From Amia ocellicauda (lineage: Eukaryota; Chordata; Actinopteri; Amiiformes; Amiidae), in NCBI RefSeq assembly GCF_036373705.1, contig NW_027102716.1:62001-126000 (forward strand): a stretch of DNA of 64,000 nt. Reading direction: 5' to 3'. The notes beneath the pieces are model-generated. The model did no database searches. It was not told the origin of the DNA and was given only the letters and a program-made list of their open reading frames with translations. The translations under genes were made by a program, and so were the position numbers. This document shows, piece after piece, positions 44,656 to 55,753 of this stretch; position 1 is the stretch's first letter; every line of letters starts with the position of its first letter.

Positions 44656-44877
44656 TTTTCGTCACCTGGGGAACTTCGTCGTAGCTTTTAATACTCTCCT
44701 TCTGTCTGGAGGAGATTTAATTGAAGAATTGTACACGTACCTGGCTACTTTCAACACCCTTTGCGGCACTGATTTTTTTCCCTCCGTTTTTCTTTTTTTC
44801 TTTTTTTTTTTTTTTTTGCTGGAAGTTCCGTCAATACCCGCCAGCCTTTAAGAGACATCATGCAGCCAGGCCTCTTG

Positions 44878-44997
44878 GCTTGCGGCCACACCGTCCTAAA
44901 CGCCCCCAATCTCGTCAGATCTCGGAAGCTAAACGGGGCAGGGCCTGGTCAGTACTTGGATGGGAGACCTCCTAGAAATACCAGGTGCTGCAAGCTT
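44878..44997 (+). rRNA. 5S rRNA copy 35
   Basis: CCTAAACGCCCCCAATC. Box C kept. First gene of the 10-unit block. Confidence 0.93.
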
Positions 44998-45211
44998 TTT
45001 ACGTCTCCTGGGTAACTTCATCGTAGCTCTTAATACTCTCTTTCAGTCGGGAGGAGATTTAATTGAAGAATTGTACACGTACCCGGCTACTTTCAACACC
45101 CTTTACTGCACAAATATTTTTCCCTCCATTTTTCTTTTTTCTTTTTTTTTTGCTGGAAGTTCCGTCAATACCCTCCAGCCTTTAAGAGACATCATGCAGC
45201 CAGGCGTCTCG

Positions 45212-45331
45212 GCTTGTGGCCACACCGTCCTGAATGCGCCCGATCTCGTCAGATCTCGGAAGCTAAACGGGGCAGGGCCTGGTCAGTATTTAGATGGGAG
45301 ACCTCCTGGAAATACCAGGTGCTGCAAGCTT
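45212..45331 (+). rRNA. 5S rRNA copy 36
   Basis: GTATTTAGATGGGAGACC. Otherwise near consensus. Confidence 0.93.
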
Positions 45332-45548
45332 TTTACTTCTCCTGGGAAACTTTATCGTAGCTCTTAATACTCTCTTTCTGTCTGGAGGAGATATAATTGA
45401 AGTATTGTACACGTACCCGGCAACTTTCAACACCCTTTGCTGCACTGATATTTTTGCCTCCATTTTTCTTTTTCTTTTTTTTTTTTCTGCTGGAAGTTCC
45501 GTCAATACCCGCCAACCTTTAAGAGACATCATGCAGCCAGGCGTCTCG

Positions 45549-45668
45549 GCTTGTGGCCACACCGTCCTGAATGCGACCGATCTCGTCAGATCTCGGAAGC
45601 TAAACGGGGCAGTGCCTGGTCTGTACTTGGATGGGTGACCTCCTGGAAATACCAGGTGCTGCAAACTT
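45549..45668 (+). rRNA. 5S rRNA copy 37
   Basis: GCAGTGCCTGGTCTGTAC. 3' end CAAACTT weakens helix I. Confidence 0.91.
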
Positions 45669-45885
45669 TTTACTTCTCCTGGGTAACTTTATCGTAGCTC
45701 TTAATACTCTCTTTCTGTCTGGAGGAGATATAATTGAAGTATTGTACACGTACCCGGCAACTTTCAACACCCTTTGCTGCACTGATATTTTTGCATCCGT
45801 TTTTCTTTTTTTTTTTTTTTTTTTTGCTGGAAATTCCGTCAATACCCGCCAGCCTTTAAGAGACATCATGCAGCCAGGCATCTCG

Positions 45886-46005
45886 GCTTGCTGCCACACC
45901 ATCTTGAACGCGCCCGATCTCGTCAGATCTCGGAAGCTAAACGGGGCAGGACCTGGTCAGTACTTGAATGTGAGACCTCCTGGAAATACCTGGTGCTGCA
46001 AGCTT
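45886..46005 (+). rRNA. 5S rRNA copy 38
   Basis: GCTTGCTGCC start. GAATGTGAG type. Confidence 0.91.
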
Positions 46006-46221
46006 TTACGTCTCCTGGGTAACTTTATCGTTTCTCTTAATACTCTCTTTCAGTCTGGAGGAGATATAATTGAAGAATTGTACACGTACCCGGCTACTTT
46101 CAACACCCTTTCCTGCACTGATATTTTTCCCTCCATTTTTCTATTTTTTTTTTTTTTTTATGCTGGAAATTCCGTCAATACCCGCCAGCCTTTAAGAGAC
46201 ATCATGCAGCCAGGCGTCTCG

Positions 46222-46341
46222 GCTTGTGGCCACACCGTCCTGAACGCGCCCGATCTCGTCAGATCTCGGAAACTAAACGGGGCAGGACCTGGTCAGTACT
46301 TGGATGGGAGACCTCCTGGAAGTACCAGGTGCTGCAAGCTT
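46222..46341 (+). rRNA. 5S rRNA copy 39
   Basis: GGAAACTAAACGG. Box C kept. GGAAGTACC. Confidence 0.94.
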
Positions 46342-46558
46342 TTTACGTCACCTGGGGAACTTCGTCGTAGCTTTTAATACTCTCTTTCTGTCTGGAGGAG
46401 ATTTAATTGAAGAATTGTACACGTACCCGGCTACTTTCAACACCCTTTACTGCACAGATATTTTTCCCTCCATTTTTCTTTTTTCTTTTTTTTTTTTTGC
46501 TGGAAGTTCCGTCAATACCCTCCAGCCTTTAAGAGACATCATGCAGCCAGGCTGCTTG

Positions 46559-46678
46559 GCTTGTGGCCACACCGTCCTGAACGCGGTCGATCTCATCAGA
46601 TCTCGGAAGCTAAACGGTGCAGGGCCTCGTCAGTACTTGGATGGGTGACCTCCTGGAAATACCAGGTGCTGCAAGCTT
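46559..46678 (+). rRNA. 5S rRNA copy 40
   Basis: GCGGTCGATCTC, GGTGCAGGGCCTCG. Confidence 0.91.
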
Positions 46679-46892
46679 TTTCGTCTCCTGGGTAACTTCA
46701 TCGTAGCTCTTGACACTCTCTTTCAGTCTGGAGGAGATATATTTGAAGTATTGTACACGTACCCGGTTACTTTCAACACCCTTTGCTGCACTGATATTTT
46801 TCCCTCCATTTTTATTTTTTCTTCATTATTTTGCTGGACGTTCCGTCAATATCCACCAGCCTTTAAGAGACATCATGCAGCCAGGCCTCTTG

Positions 46893-47012
46893 GCTTGCAA
46901 CCACACCGTCCTGAACGCGCCCCATCTCGTCAGATCTCGGAAGCTAAACGGGGCAGGGCCTGGTCATTACTTGAATGTGGGACCTCCTGGAAATACCTGG
47001 TTCTGCAAGCTT
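46893..47012 (+). rRNA. 5S rRNA copy 41
   Basis: GCAACC start region. GAATGTGGGACC in box C. Confidence 0.91.
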
Positions 47013-47224
47013 TTTACGTCTCCTGGGTAACTTTATCGTAGCTCTTAATACTCTCTTTCTGTCTGGAGGAGATATAATTGAAGTATTGTATACGTACCTG
47101 GCTACTTTCAACATCCTTTGCTGCACTGATATTTTTCCCTCCGTTTTTCTTTTTTTTTTTTTTTGCTGGAAGTTCCGTCAATACCCGCCAACCATTAAGA
47201 GACATCATGCAGCCAGCTCTCTAG

Positions 47225-47344
47225 GCTTGCGGCCACACTGACCTGAACATGCCCGATCTTGTCAGATCTCGGAAGCTAAACGGGGCAGGGCCTGGTCAAT
47301 ACTTGGATGGGAGACCTCCTGGAAATACCTGGTGCTGCAAGCTT
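47225..47344 (+). rRNA. 5S rRNA copy 42
   Basis: CACTGACCTGAACATGCCC. Box C kept. Confidence 0.92.
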
Positions 47345-47548
47345 TTTAGTCTCCTGAGTAACTTCATTGTAGCTGTTAATACTCTCTTTCTGTCTGGAGG
47401 TGTTATAATTGAGGATTTGTACACGTACCCGGCTACTTTCAACACCATTTGCTGCACTGGTATTTTTCCCTCCATTTTTCTTTTTTTTGCTGGAAGTTCC
47501 ATCAATACCCGCCAGCCTTTAAGAGACATCATGCAGCCAGGCTTTTTG

Positions 47549-47668
47549 GCTTGCGGCCACACCGTCCTGAACGCGCCCGATCTTGTCAGATCTAGGAAGC
47601 AAAACGTGGCAGGACCTGGTCAGTATTTGGATTGGTGACCTCCTGGAAAAACTAGGTACTGCAAGCTT
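47549..47668 (+). rRNA. 5S rRNA copy 43
   Basis: TCTAGGAAGCAAAACGTGG in box A. GGATTGGTGACC. Likely pseudogene. Confidence 0.9.
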
Positions 47669-47883
47669 TTTACGTCTCCTGGGTAACTTCATTGTAGCTC
47701 TTAATACTCTCTTTCTGTCAGGAGAAGATACAATTGAAGAAATGTACACGTACCCGGCAACTTTCAACACCCTTTGCTGCACTGATATTTTTCCCTCCAT
47801 TTTTCTTTTTTCTTTTTTTTTTTGCTGGAAGGTCCGTCAAAACCCGCCCGCCTTTAAGAGACATCATGCTGCCAGGCCTCTCG

Positions 47884-48003
47884 GCTTGCGGCCACGCCGT
47901 CCTGAACGCGACCGATCTCATCAGATCTCGGAAGCTAAACAGGGCAGGGCCTGGTCAGTACTTGGATGGGTGACCTCCTGGAAATACCAGGTGCTGCAAG
48001 CTT
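47884..48003 (+). rRNA. 5S rRNA copy 44
   Basis: GCGACCGATCTC, AAACAGGGC, GGGTGACC. Confidence 0.92.
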
Positions 48004-48225
48004 TATACGTCTCCTGGGTAACATCATCGTAGATCTTAATACTCTCTTTCTGTCTGGAGGAGATTTAATTGAAGAATTGTACACGTACCTGGCTACTTTC
48101 AACACCCTTTGCGGCACTGATTTTTTTCCCTCCGTTTTTCTTTTTTTCTTTTTTTTTTTTTTTTTACTGGAAGTTCCGTCAATACCCGCCAGCCTTTAAG
48201 AGACATCATGCAGCCAGGCCTCTTG

Positions 48226-48345
48226 GCTTGCGGCCACACCGTCCTAAACGCCCCCAATCTCATCAGATCTCGGAAGCTAAACGGGGCAGTGCCTGGTCTG
48301 TACTTGGATGGGTGACCTCCTGGAAATACCAGGTGCTGCAAACTT
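48226..48345 (+). rRNA. 5S rRNA copy 45
   Basis: 5' half as copy 35, 3' half as copy 37: a conversion-like patch. Confidence 0.91.
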
Positions 48346-48560
48346 TTTACTTCTCCTGGGTAACTTCATCGTAGCTCTTAATACTCTCTTTCAGTCGGGA
48401 GGAGATTTAATTGAAGAATTGTACACGTACCCGGCTACTTTCAACACCCTTTACTGCACAAATATTTTTCCCTCCATTTTTCTTTTTTCTTTTTTTTTTT
48501 GCTGGAAGTTCCGTCAATACCCTCCAGCCTTTAAGAGACATCATGCAGCCAGGCGTCTCG

Positions 48561-48680
48561 GCTTGTGGCCACACCGTCCTGAATGCGCCCGATCTCGTCA
48601 GATCTCGGAAGCTAAACGGGGCAGGGCCTGGTCAGTATTTAGATGGGAGACCTCCTGGAAATACCAGGTGCTGCAAGCTT
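48561..48680 (+). rRNA. 5S rRNA copy 46
   Basis: Counterpart of copy 36 (offset 3349). Confidence 0.93.
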
Positions 48681-48897
48681 TTTACTTCTCCTGGGAAACT
48701 TTATCGTAGCTCTTAATACTCTCTTTCTGTCTGGAGGAGATATAATTGAAGTATTGTACACGTACCCGGCAACTTTCAACACCCTTTGCTGCACTGATAT
48801 TTTTGCCTCCATTTTTCTTTTTCTTTTTTTTTTTTCTGCTGGAAGTTCCGTCAATACCCGCCAACCTTTAAGAGACATCATGCAGCCAGGCGTCTCG

Positions 48898-49017
48898 GCT
48901 TGTGGCCACACCGTCCTGAATGCGACCGATCTCGTCAGATCTCGGAAGCTAAACGGGGCAGTGCCTGGTCTGTACTTGGATGGGTGACCTCCTGGAAATA
49001 CCAGGTGCTGCAAACTT
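48898..49017 (+). rRNA. 5S rRNA copy 47
   Basis: Counterpart of copy 37. Confidence 0.91.
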
Positions 49018-49234
49018 TTTACTTCTCCTGGGTAACTTTATCGTAGCTCTTAATACTCTCTTTCTGTCTGGAGGAGATATAATTGAAGTATTGTACACGT
49101 ACCCGGCAACTTTCAACACCCTTTGCTGCACTGATATTTTTGCATCCGTTTTTCTTTTTTTTTTTTTTTTTTTTGCTGGAAATTCCGTCAATACCCGCCA
49201 GCCTTTAAGAGACATCATGCAGCCAGGCATCTCG

Positions 49235-49354
49235 GCTTGCTGCCACACCATCTTGAACGCGCCCGATCTCGTCAGATCTCGGAAGCTAAACGGGGCAGGA
49301 CCTGGTCAGTACTTGAATGTGAGACCTCCTGGAAATACCTGGTGCTGCAAGCTT
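49235..49354 (+). rRNA. 5S rRNA copy 48
   Basis: Counterpart of copy 38. Confidence 0.91.
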
Positions 49355-49571
49355 TTACGTCTCCTGGGTAACTTTATCGTAGCTCTTAATACTCTCTTTC
49401 AGTCTGGAGGAGATATAATTGAAGAATTGTACACGTACCCGGCTACTTTCAACACCCTTTCCTGCACTGATATTTTTCCCTCCATTTTTCTATTTTTTTT
49501 TTTTTTTTTATGCTGGAAATTCCGTCAATACCCGCCAGCCTTTAAGAGACATCATGCAGCCAGGCGTCTCG

Positions 49572-49691
49572 GCTTGTGGCCACACCGTCCTGAACGCGCC
49601 CGATCTCGTCAGATCTCGGAAACTAAACGGGGCAGGACCTGGTCAGTACTTGGATGGGAGACCTCCTGGAAGTACCAGGTGCTGCAAGCTT
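49572..49691 (+). rRNA. 5S rRNA copy 49
   Basis: Counterpart of copy 39 (offset 3350). Confidence 0.94.
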
Positions 49692-49908
49692 TTTACGTCA
49701 CCTGGGGAACTTCGTCGTAGCTTTTAATACTCTCTTTCTGTCTGGAGGAGATTTAATTGAAGAATTGTACACGTACCCGGCTACTTTCAACACCCTTTAC
49801 TGCACAGATATTTTTCCCTCCATTTTTCTTTTTTCTTTTTTTTTTTTTGCTGGAAGTTCCGTCAATACCCTCCAGCCTTTAAGAGACATCATGCAGCCAG
49901 GCTGCTTG

Positions 49909-50028
49909 GCTTGCGGCCACACCGTCCTGAACGCGGTCGATCTCATCAGATCTCGGAAGCTAAACGGTGCAGGGCCTCGTCAGTACTTGGATGGGTGACC
50001 TCCTGGAAATACCAGGTGCTGCAAGCTT
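49909..50028 (+). rRNA. 5S rRNA copy 50
   Basis: Counterpart of copy 40, but starts GCTTGCGG rather than GCTTGTGG. Confidence 0.91.
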
Positions 50029-50242
50029 TTTCGTCTCCTGGGTAACTTCATCGTAGCTCTTGACACTCTCTTTCAGTCTGGAGGAGATATATTTGAAGTA
50101 TTGTACACGTACCCGGTTACTTTCAACACCCTTTGCTGCACTGATATTTTTCCCTCCATTTTTATTTTTTCTTCATTATTTTGCTGGAAGTTCCGTCAAT
50201 ATCCACCAGCCTTTAAGAGACATCATGCAGCCAGGCCTCTTG

Positions 50243-50362
50243 GCTTGCAACCACACCGTCCTGAACGCGCCCCATCTCGTCAGATCTCGGAAGCTAAACG
50301 GGGCAGGGCCTGGTCATTACTTGAATGTGGGACCTCCTGGAAATACCTGGTTCTGCAAGCTT
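50243..50362 (+). rRNA. 5S rRNA copy 51
   Basis: Counterpart of copy 41. Confidence 0.91.
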
Positions 50363-50574
50363 TTTACGTCTCCTGGGTAACTTTATCGTAGCTCTTAATA
50401 CTCTCTTTCTGTCTGGAGGAGATATAATTGAAGTATTGTATACGTACCTGGCTACTTTCAACATCCTTTGCTGCACTGATATTTTTCCCTCCGTTTTTCT
50501 TTTTTTTTTTTTTTGCTGGAAGTTCCGTCAATACCCGCCAACCATTAAGAGACATCATGCAGCCAGCTCTCTAG

Positions 50575-50694
50575 GCTTGCGGCCACACTGACCTGAACAT
50601 GCCCGATCTTGTCAGATCTCGGAAGCTAAACGGGGCAGGGCCTGGTCAATACTTGGATGGGAGACCTCCTGGAAATACCTGGTGCTGCAAGCTT
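50575..50694 (+). rRNA. 5S rRNA copy 52
   Basis: Counterpart of copy 42. Confidence 0.92.
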
Positions 50695-50898
50695 TTTAGT
50701 CTCCTGAGTAACTTCATTGTAGCTGTTAATACTCTCTTTCTGTCTGGAGGTGTTATAATTGAGGATTTGTACACGTACCCGGCTACTTTCAACACCATTT
50801 GCTGCACTGGTATTTTTCCCTCCATTTTTCTTTTTTTTGCTGGAAGTTCCATCAATACCCGCCAGCCTTTAAGAGACATCATGCAGCCAGGCTTTTTG

Positions 50899-51018
50899 GC
50901 TTGCGGCCACACCGTCCTGAACGCGCCCGATCTTGTCAGATCTAGGAAGCAAAACGTGGCAGGACCTGGTCAGTATTTGGATTGGTGACCTCCTGGAAAA
51001 ACTAGGTACTGCAAGCTT
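50899..51018 (+). rRNA. 5S rRNA copy 53
   Basis: Counterpart of copy 43. Confidence 0.9.
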
Positions 51019-51233
51019 TTTACGTCTCCTGGGTAACTTCATTGTAGCTCTTAATACTCTCTTTCTGTCAGGAGAAGATACAATTGAAGAAATGTACACG
51101 TACCCGGCAACTTTCAACACCCTTTGCTGCACTGATATTTTTCCCTCCATTTTTCTTTTTTCTTTTTTTTTTTGCTGGAAGGTCCGTCAAAACCCGCCCG
51201 CCTTTAAGAGACATCATGCTGCCAGGCCTCTCG

Positions 51234-51353
51234 GCTTGCGGCCACGCCGTCCTGAACGCGACCGATCTCATCAGATCTCGGAAGCTAAACAGGGCAGGGC
51301 CTGGTCAGTACTTGGATGGGTGACCTCCTGGAAATACCAGGTGCTGCAAGCTT
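51234..51353 (+). rRNA. 5S rRNA copy 54
   Basis: Counterpart of copy 44; last gene of the second 10-unit block. Confidence 0.92.
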
Positions 51354-51561
51354 TATACGTCTCCTGGGTAACATCATCGTAGATCTTAATACTCTCTTTC
51401 TGTCTGGAGGAGATATAATTGAAGAAATGTACACGTACCCGGCTACTTTCAACACCCTTTGCTGAACTGATATTTTTCCCTCCATTTTTCTTTTTTTATT
51501 TGCTGGAAGTTCCGTCAACACCCGTCAGCCTTTAAGAGACATCATGCAGCCAGGCCTCTCG

Positions 51562-51681
51562 GCTTGTGGCTACACCGTCCTGGACGCACCCCGTCTCGTC
51601 AGATCTCGGAAGCTAAACGGGGCATGGCCTGGTCAGTACTTGGATGGGAGAACTCCTAGAAATACCAGGTGCTGCAAGCTT
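51562..51681 (+). rRNA. 5S rRNA copy 55
   Basis: GGACGCACCCCGTCTC. GGGAGAACTCC in box C. Confidence 0.91.
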
Positions 51682-51901
51682 TTTACGTCTCCTGGGTAAC
51701 TTCATCGTAGCTCTTAATACTCTCTTTCTGTCTGGAGGAGATATAATTGAAGAATTGTACACGTTCCCGGCTACTTTCAACACCCTTTCCTGCACTGTTA
51801 TTTTTCCCTCCATTTTTTTATTTTTTTATTTTTTATTTTTTGCTGGAAATTCCGTCAATACCCGCCAGCCTTTAAGAGACATCATGCAGCCAGGCATCTC
51901 G

Positions 51902-52021
51902 GCTTGCGGCCACACCGTCCTGAACGTGCCCGATCTCGTCAGACCTTGGAAACTAAACGGGCCAGGGCCTGGTTAGTACTTGGATGGGTGACCTCCAGGA
52001 AATACCAGGTGATGCAAGCTT
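51902..52021 (+). rRNA. 5S rRNA copy 56
   Basis: Last copy. Keeps GGTTAGTAC as in ordinary vertebrate 5S but has CAGACCTTGGAAACTAAACG. Confidence 0.91.
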
Positions 52022-52101
52022 TTTACATCTCCTGGGTAACTTCATCGTAGCTCTTAATACTCTTTATCTGTCTGGAGGAGATATAATTGAAGTATTGTAC
52101 A

Positions 52102-52226
52102 CTTTGTCTTAGGGACAGTCTGGCTAGCAGTGACTGAGTTGTTGACAGACGACAAGCAACGGAATGTACGTGCTCTGTGATGTCATAGCAGTCAGCTGAG
52201 AGAGGCTCGTCATGTCATCGCTGAGC

Positions 52227-52300
<74 letters not shown>

Positions 52301-52339
52301 TCTCAATTCAATTCATTTGTATTGTCAAAGCAATTGGAC

Positions 52340-52370
<31 letters not shown>

Positions 52371-52395
52371 CATACATACATACATCCATACATGC
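52102..52395 (-). mobile_element. SINE-like module, copy 5 (partial)
   Basis: The body is cut at the 5S array edge. Then come paired TGATGTCA-type motifs, a TGTC/TC tract (52228-52300), the LINE tail, and CATA/TA repeats. Confidence 0.6.
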
Positions 52396-52397
52396 TA

Positions 52398-52661
52398 GAA
52401 AGTCATTACAATGTTATCTTAAAGGCTAACTAAGCAGAACATATATCATTATAGAACAGAGTTCATAGGTCAACACATGGTTTTAGGGAACAGGCACGTA
52501 GGTCATACCGTTTGACAATGTCTCCAAGGTTCTCATCGTAAATAACAAACAGAAATCAAACTATCTTCTGGGCTGACCTTCTAGCTTGACCGTATCTTTC
52601 TTAAGTATACAAGAGAGAAAAACAGGTGTAAGAAAATAATTTCTAATTTTCCTTCTACACA
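52398..52661 (-). mobile_element. Truncated LTR fragment (fossil)
   Basis: Same family and same truncation point as 11673-11938 and 20216-20410. Ends CTTCTACAC next to CATA repeats. Confidence 0.75.
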
Positions 52662-52684
52662 TATATACATACATACATACATAT

Positions 52685-54200
52685 GTAGCGTTATGTTGGG
52701 TGTATTTGGATAAGAGCATTTGGGCTCTGAGCTGAAGCACTGATCTAAAGAAGACCTCTCCCCCCCCAAAGTTATCAGATTTCCTTAGCTCATCAGCTTG
52801 GAACTGGTTTGCATCAAAGTGACAGTTTTGGGGAGGATGGCACCGAGAAGAGGCCAAATAGTTTGGAATTCTGCTATGAGATGTCTGGAGAAAGGGGCCT
52901 GTAGGTGATAAAAACTCTTTGAAGTGGATGAGAGCCGAAATCCCGACATAGAGCTACGAACCCAGGCCAACCGGCATTTCCAAAAGATGGCATGGATTGA
53001 CATCAGTCATAAATAAAGCCTCCCTCCAATAGGACACTGGGGGCTGAAACCGAAATCCAATCTCAAGAACTCAGGGACCAATCACCTACTGATCTGACAG
53101 ACTATAAGGAACAGCGGACAGTCTTTCTCTCTCTCTCTCTCTCACCTGAACCAGAAACTCGCTGCCACAGCTCAACCTGTAGCTCTGTTGCCAGAACCGG
53201 AATCAGAAACCAACCAAGTCTTTGTCGGCAACAGAAGAGTTAAACTGGGAGAAGGAGATTGAGCGAAGAATTATTTTAAAGGACTTTATTAAATAAATAA
53301 CTTCACAGACCCACCTGATCAGTGGAGTTTTACAGCTGGACAATTGACTAAGTCGACTGAATACGAAAGTGTCAGTCACTTAAATAGCTATTTGAGTCTT
53401 AAAAAACTTGACCCTTGGAACAAACAGGGCCCTGCTTTCCTCAAAGACTTCGTCTTCAAGTAACTACGGTGGAACCATGCTTACAAAGAAGATTTTGTGC
53501 ACAACCTTGGAGCCTTCAAACCAATGGAAAATCTGTTTGGAAAAGACTCTACATTCGCGAAACCCCAACTTCCAGGTGCATCGACTGAGTGGAAGTTCTT
53601 GGACAAAGCCGAACCGGACTGCCTTTGTTCCAAACCACACGGACCTCGTGCCGTGTGCTGTTATCTGAGCCCGAAGCCAGAGAGGCCTCTCTGCGACGAA
53701 GTTCACATAAGTTTAACAGTTTGGAGTTTGTGATTCATGACATTTGAGAAATCAATTAGAAATGTTAATCTGTGATTCATAACTCTAGAATGTGTAATAT
53801 CATTTAGTTTTCTTAAATATAAATGTGAGTTGCATTAAACTGTTTTGTTGATAATTTTAGAAATAAAATCTGTCAACGCCGAGAAATATCTTCTCATTCC
53901 TGTTTAACTGTTTAGTCTGAAATTGACACAAGTTAATAGACATTAGATTATTGGTGGCCCTGCCTATCCTTAATCATTGAATAATAATCAGTTAAGGGAA
54001 ATTGTGGTAACAAATAGGATCTTTCTCGGCACCTAAACGTAAATGAGACTGATATATATATAACGAGAAGTTACCTGACATAAATACTAACCTGCGTAGT
54101 TATTTAATGTCTGACTAATAATACTAACGAGAGACTCACCTTCGTCTTACTAACCGGTATTGTAGTCAATGTGTTTATAACCTTTTTTGTTTAACGATTT
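52685..54200 (+). mobile_element. 5' part of an LTR-like sequence (fossil)
   Basis: Starts TGTAGCG after CATA repeats. No coding frame of note. Contains AATAAA-type signals. The last roughly 50 bp recur at 3281-3330, after which each piece continues differently. Probably an incomplete long LTR of a retrovirus- or Gypsy-type element. Confidence 0.4.
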
Positions 54201-54286
54201 GTTAAACGAAATGTACGTGCTCTGTGATGTCATAGCAGTAAGCTGAGAGAGGCTCGTCATGTCATCGCTGAGCTGGCTGGCTGGCT

Positions 54287-54318
<32 letters not shown>

Positions 54319-54321
54319 CTC

Positions 54322-54356
<35 letters not shown>

Positions 54357-54460
54357 TACTCTCTCTCTCTCCCTCTCAATTCAATTCATTTGTATTGTCA
54401 ATGCAATTGGACATGCATACATACATACATACATATATATGGAAAATAAACAATATGTGT
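54201..54460 (-). mobile_element. SINE-like module, copy 6 (5' end and LINE tail)
   Basis: Holds only the start of the body (AATGTACGTGCTCTGTGATG onward), the TG and TC tracts and the LINE tail. The LINE tail, microsatellites and following sequence belong to the inner arm. Confidence 0.55.
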
Positions 54461-54614
54461 ACATCTCTTTCTGCATTAGTGGTGCCCTCACAGATGTGCA
54501 AGTTACATGACAGACAGACAGACAGACACACACACACTTTCACACACAGACAGACAGACACAGACACACACAGACACACACACACATACTTTGACAGACA
54601 GACAGACAGACAGA

Positions 54615-54935
54615 CACACGCATATTATGGGTCTTTGTTGGGTAGTGAAATGGGTAGCATCAGTCGCAGTGTGGGTAATGTCAGGGAGCCAATCATAGTC
54701 CCCGTTATTTGCATATCGTGGCGCAAAGCATTCTGGGAAAAGCAACTAAACACGTTTAGTCATGTATTTGTCCATAGTTTACACATGAGATGAAAGAGAC
54801 AGTATGACGTGTTGAGCACCTAGGATTCCTCATGTGTATGTGAGGGGCAGAGGAACCGGATCCCAAGTGTGCGTCCCAGGTGCTATAGGTTTCAAAGCAT
54901 GCAGGGGAATAGGCATCCCACCCTGACACCAATAA
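54615..54935. other. Right-arm-only segment
   Basis: Sequence between the microsatellite and TGACACCAATAAGACTGG with no match in the left arm, where TG repeats join directly. Either deleted on the left or inserted here. No coding or element ends seen. Confidence 0.5.
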
Positions 54936-55753
54936 GACTGGATAGGGAGATATAAATAGCAATGGGGAGACTCTTGTACTTGGTGTGGCTCTATCCATAT
55001 AGTGGGGCTAGCAGGTGCAGCAATAGAAGCTCAGCCTGGGGAGACTGGATTTAGCATTTCCTCTCCATTTTGATAACTATCCATAATCATTTCTGCAAAA
55101 TACTTCTATGATACCTATGTATGTTTTTTACTTGTACTATATTATACTATCAAGTATCAGTGTACACATACAATGTGACCTGTTACATTAATACAGAGGC
55201 CACGGAAGGCCAGATCACTAATAGCCACTGTCCCCTGATATTACACTTTTTTACAATCACTTTGGCACTCATTTCAGAACCTTGATGTCATTTTTCAAAA
55301 CTCTAGACACTAAACTCACACCCGATGATCAAAATGCACATTTTTCAAAACTCTAACACTTTTTTACAATTGCTTGGATACAATACACATCAACCTCAGA
55401 TCATTTGTTCATTGAACTAAAATGACACAACTTAACATCAAAGTATTACCATTTCAAAATGCAATTCACACATTACATCTGAGATCACTGTCTATTCATT
55501 TCATTACAAAGATCTAACTATCAATTGATACAGCTGCTCAAAATGATAAGTGACTGTTGCATTACTCTTAATGCATAATTTTATGGAAACTGACAAACAA
55601 TATTCCATGTTTCGATCATGAAAGTTTCAGGATAATGAGATCCATTGACATCAATAAACGAGGAGCATGAACCAGTTGGACTACATTATCTATGGATGTA
55701 ATATTTCATCATCATTCATCATCATGTAGCACTTTTCCACACCATGTTTGCAG

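Larger units (their letters stand above)
44711..51410 (+). repeat. Tandem 10-unit higher-order duplication of 5S rDNA
   Basis: 44711-48060 is repeated as 48061-51410 (offset 3348-3350). Spacer T-run lengths and rare variants match copy for copy, for example copies 43 and 53. The main discordance is the 3' half of copy 45. Confidence 0.93.
33269..52101 (+). repeat. 5S rDNA tandem array, 56 copies
   Basis: 56 genes of about 120 bp in one orientation, repeated every about 325-345 bp. Each spacer has GAGGAGATATAATTGAAG-like sequence, GTACACGTACCCGGCTAC, a variable oligo-T run (8-30 T), CCGTCAATACCCGCCAGCC, and a TTTAAG TATA-like box at about -31. After each gene a run of four or more T serves as a pol III stop. 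The array starts in spacer at the Tc1 end and stops mid-spacer at about 52101. Units are not uniform and fall into subfamilies spread by block duplication. Confidence 0.97.

Noticed and set aside
33300-52000. Dozens of 60-250 codon frames across the array, many with poly-Phe or poly-Lys
   Set aside because: They are translations of the 5S genes, spacers and oligo-T runs, and they repeat with the unit. Not proteins.
33269-52101. CRISPR-like regular repeats
   Set aside because: Repeat units are about 335 bp with a recognisable 5S gene. The window is eukaryotic and there are no short repeat/spacer units or cas genes.
33269-52101. A 5S-specific LINE (Mutsu-type) inside the array
   Set aside because: No unit is interrupted by LINE sequence. 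All 56 genes have spacer on both sides.
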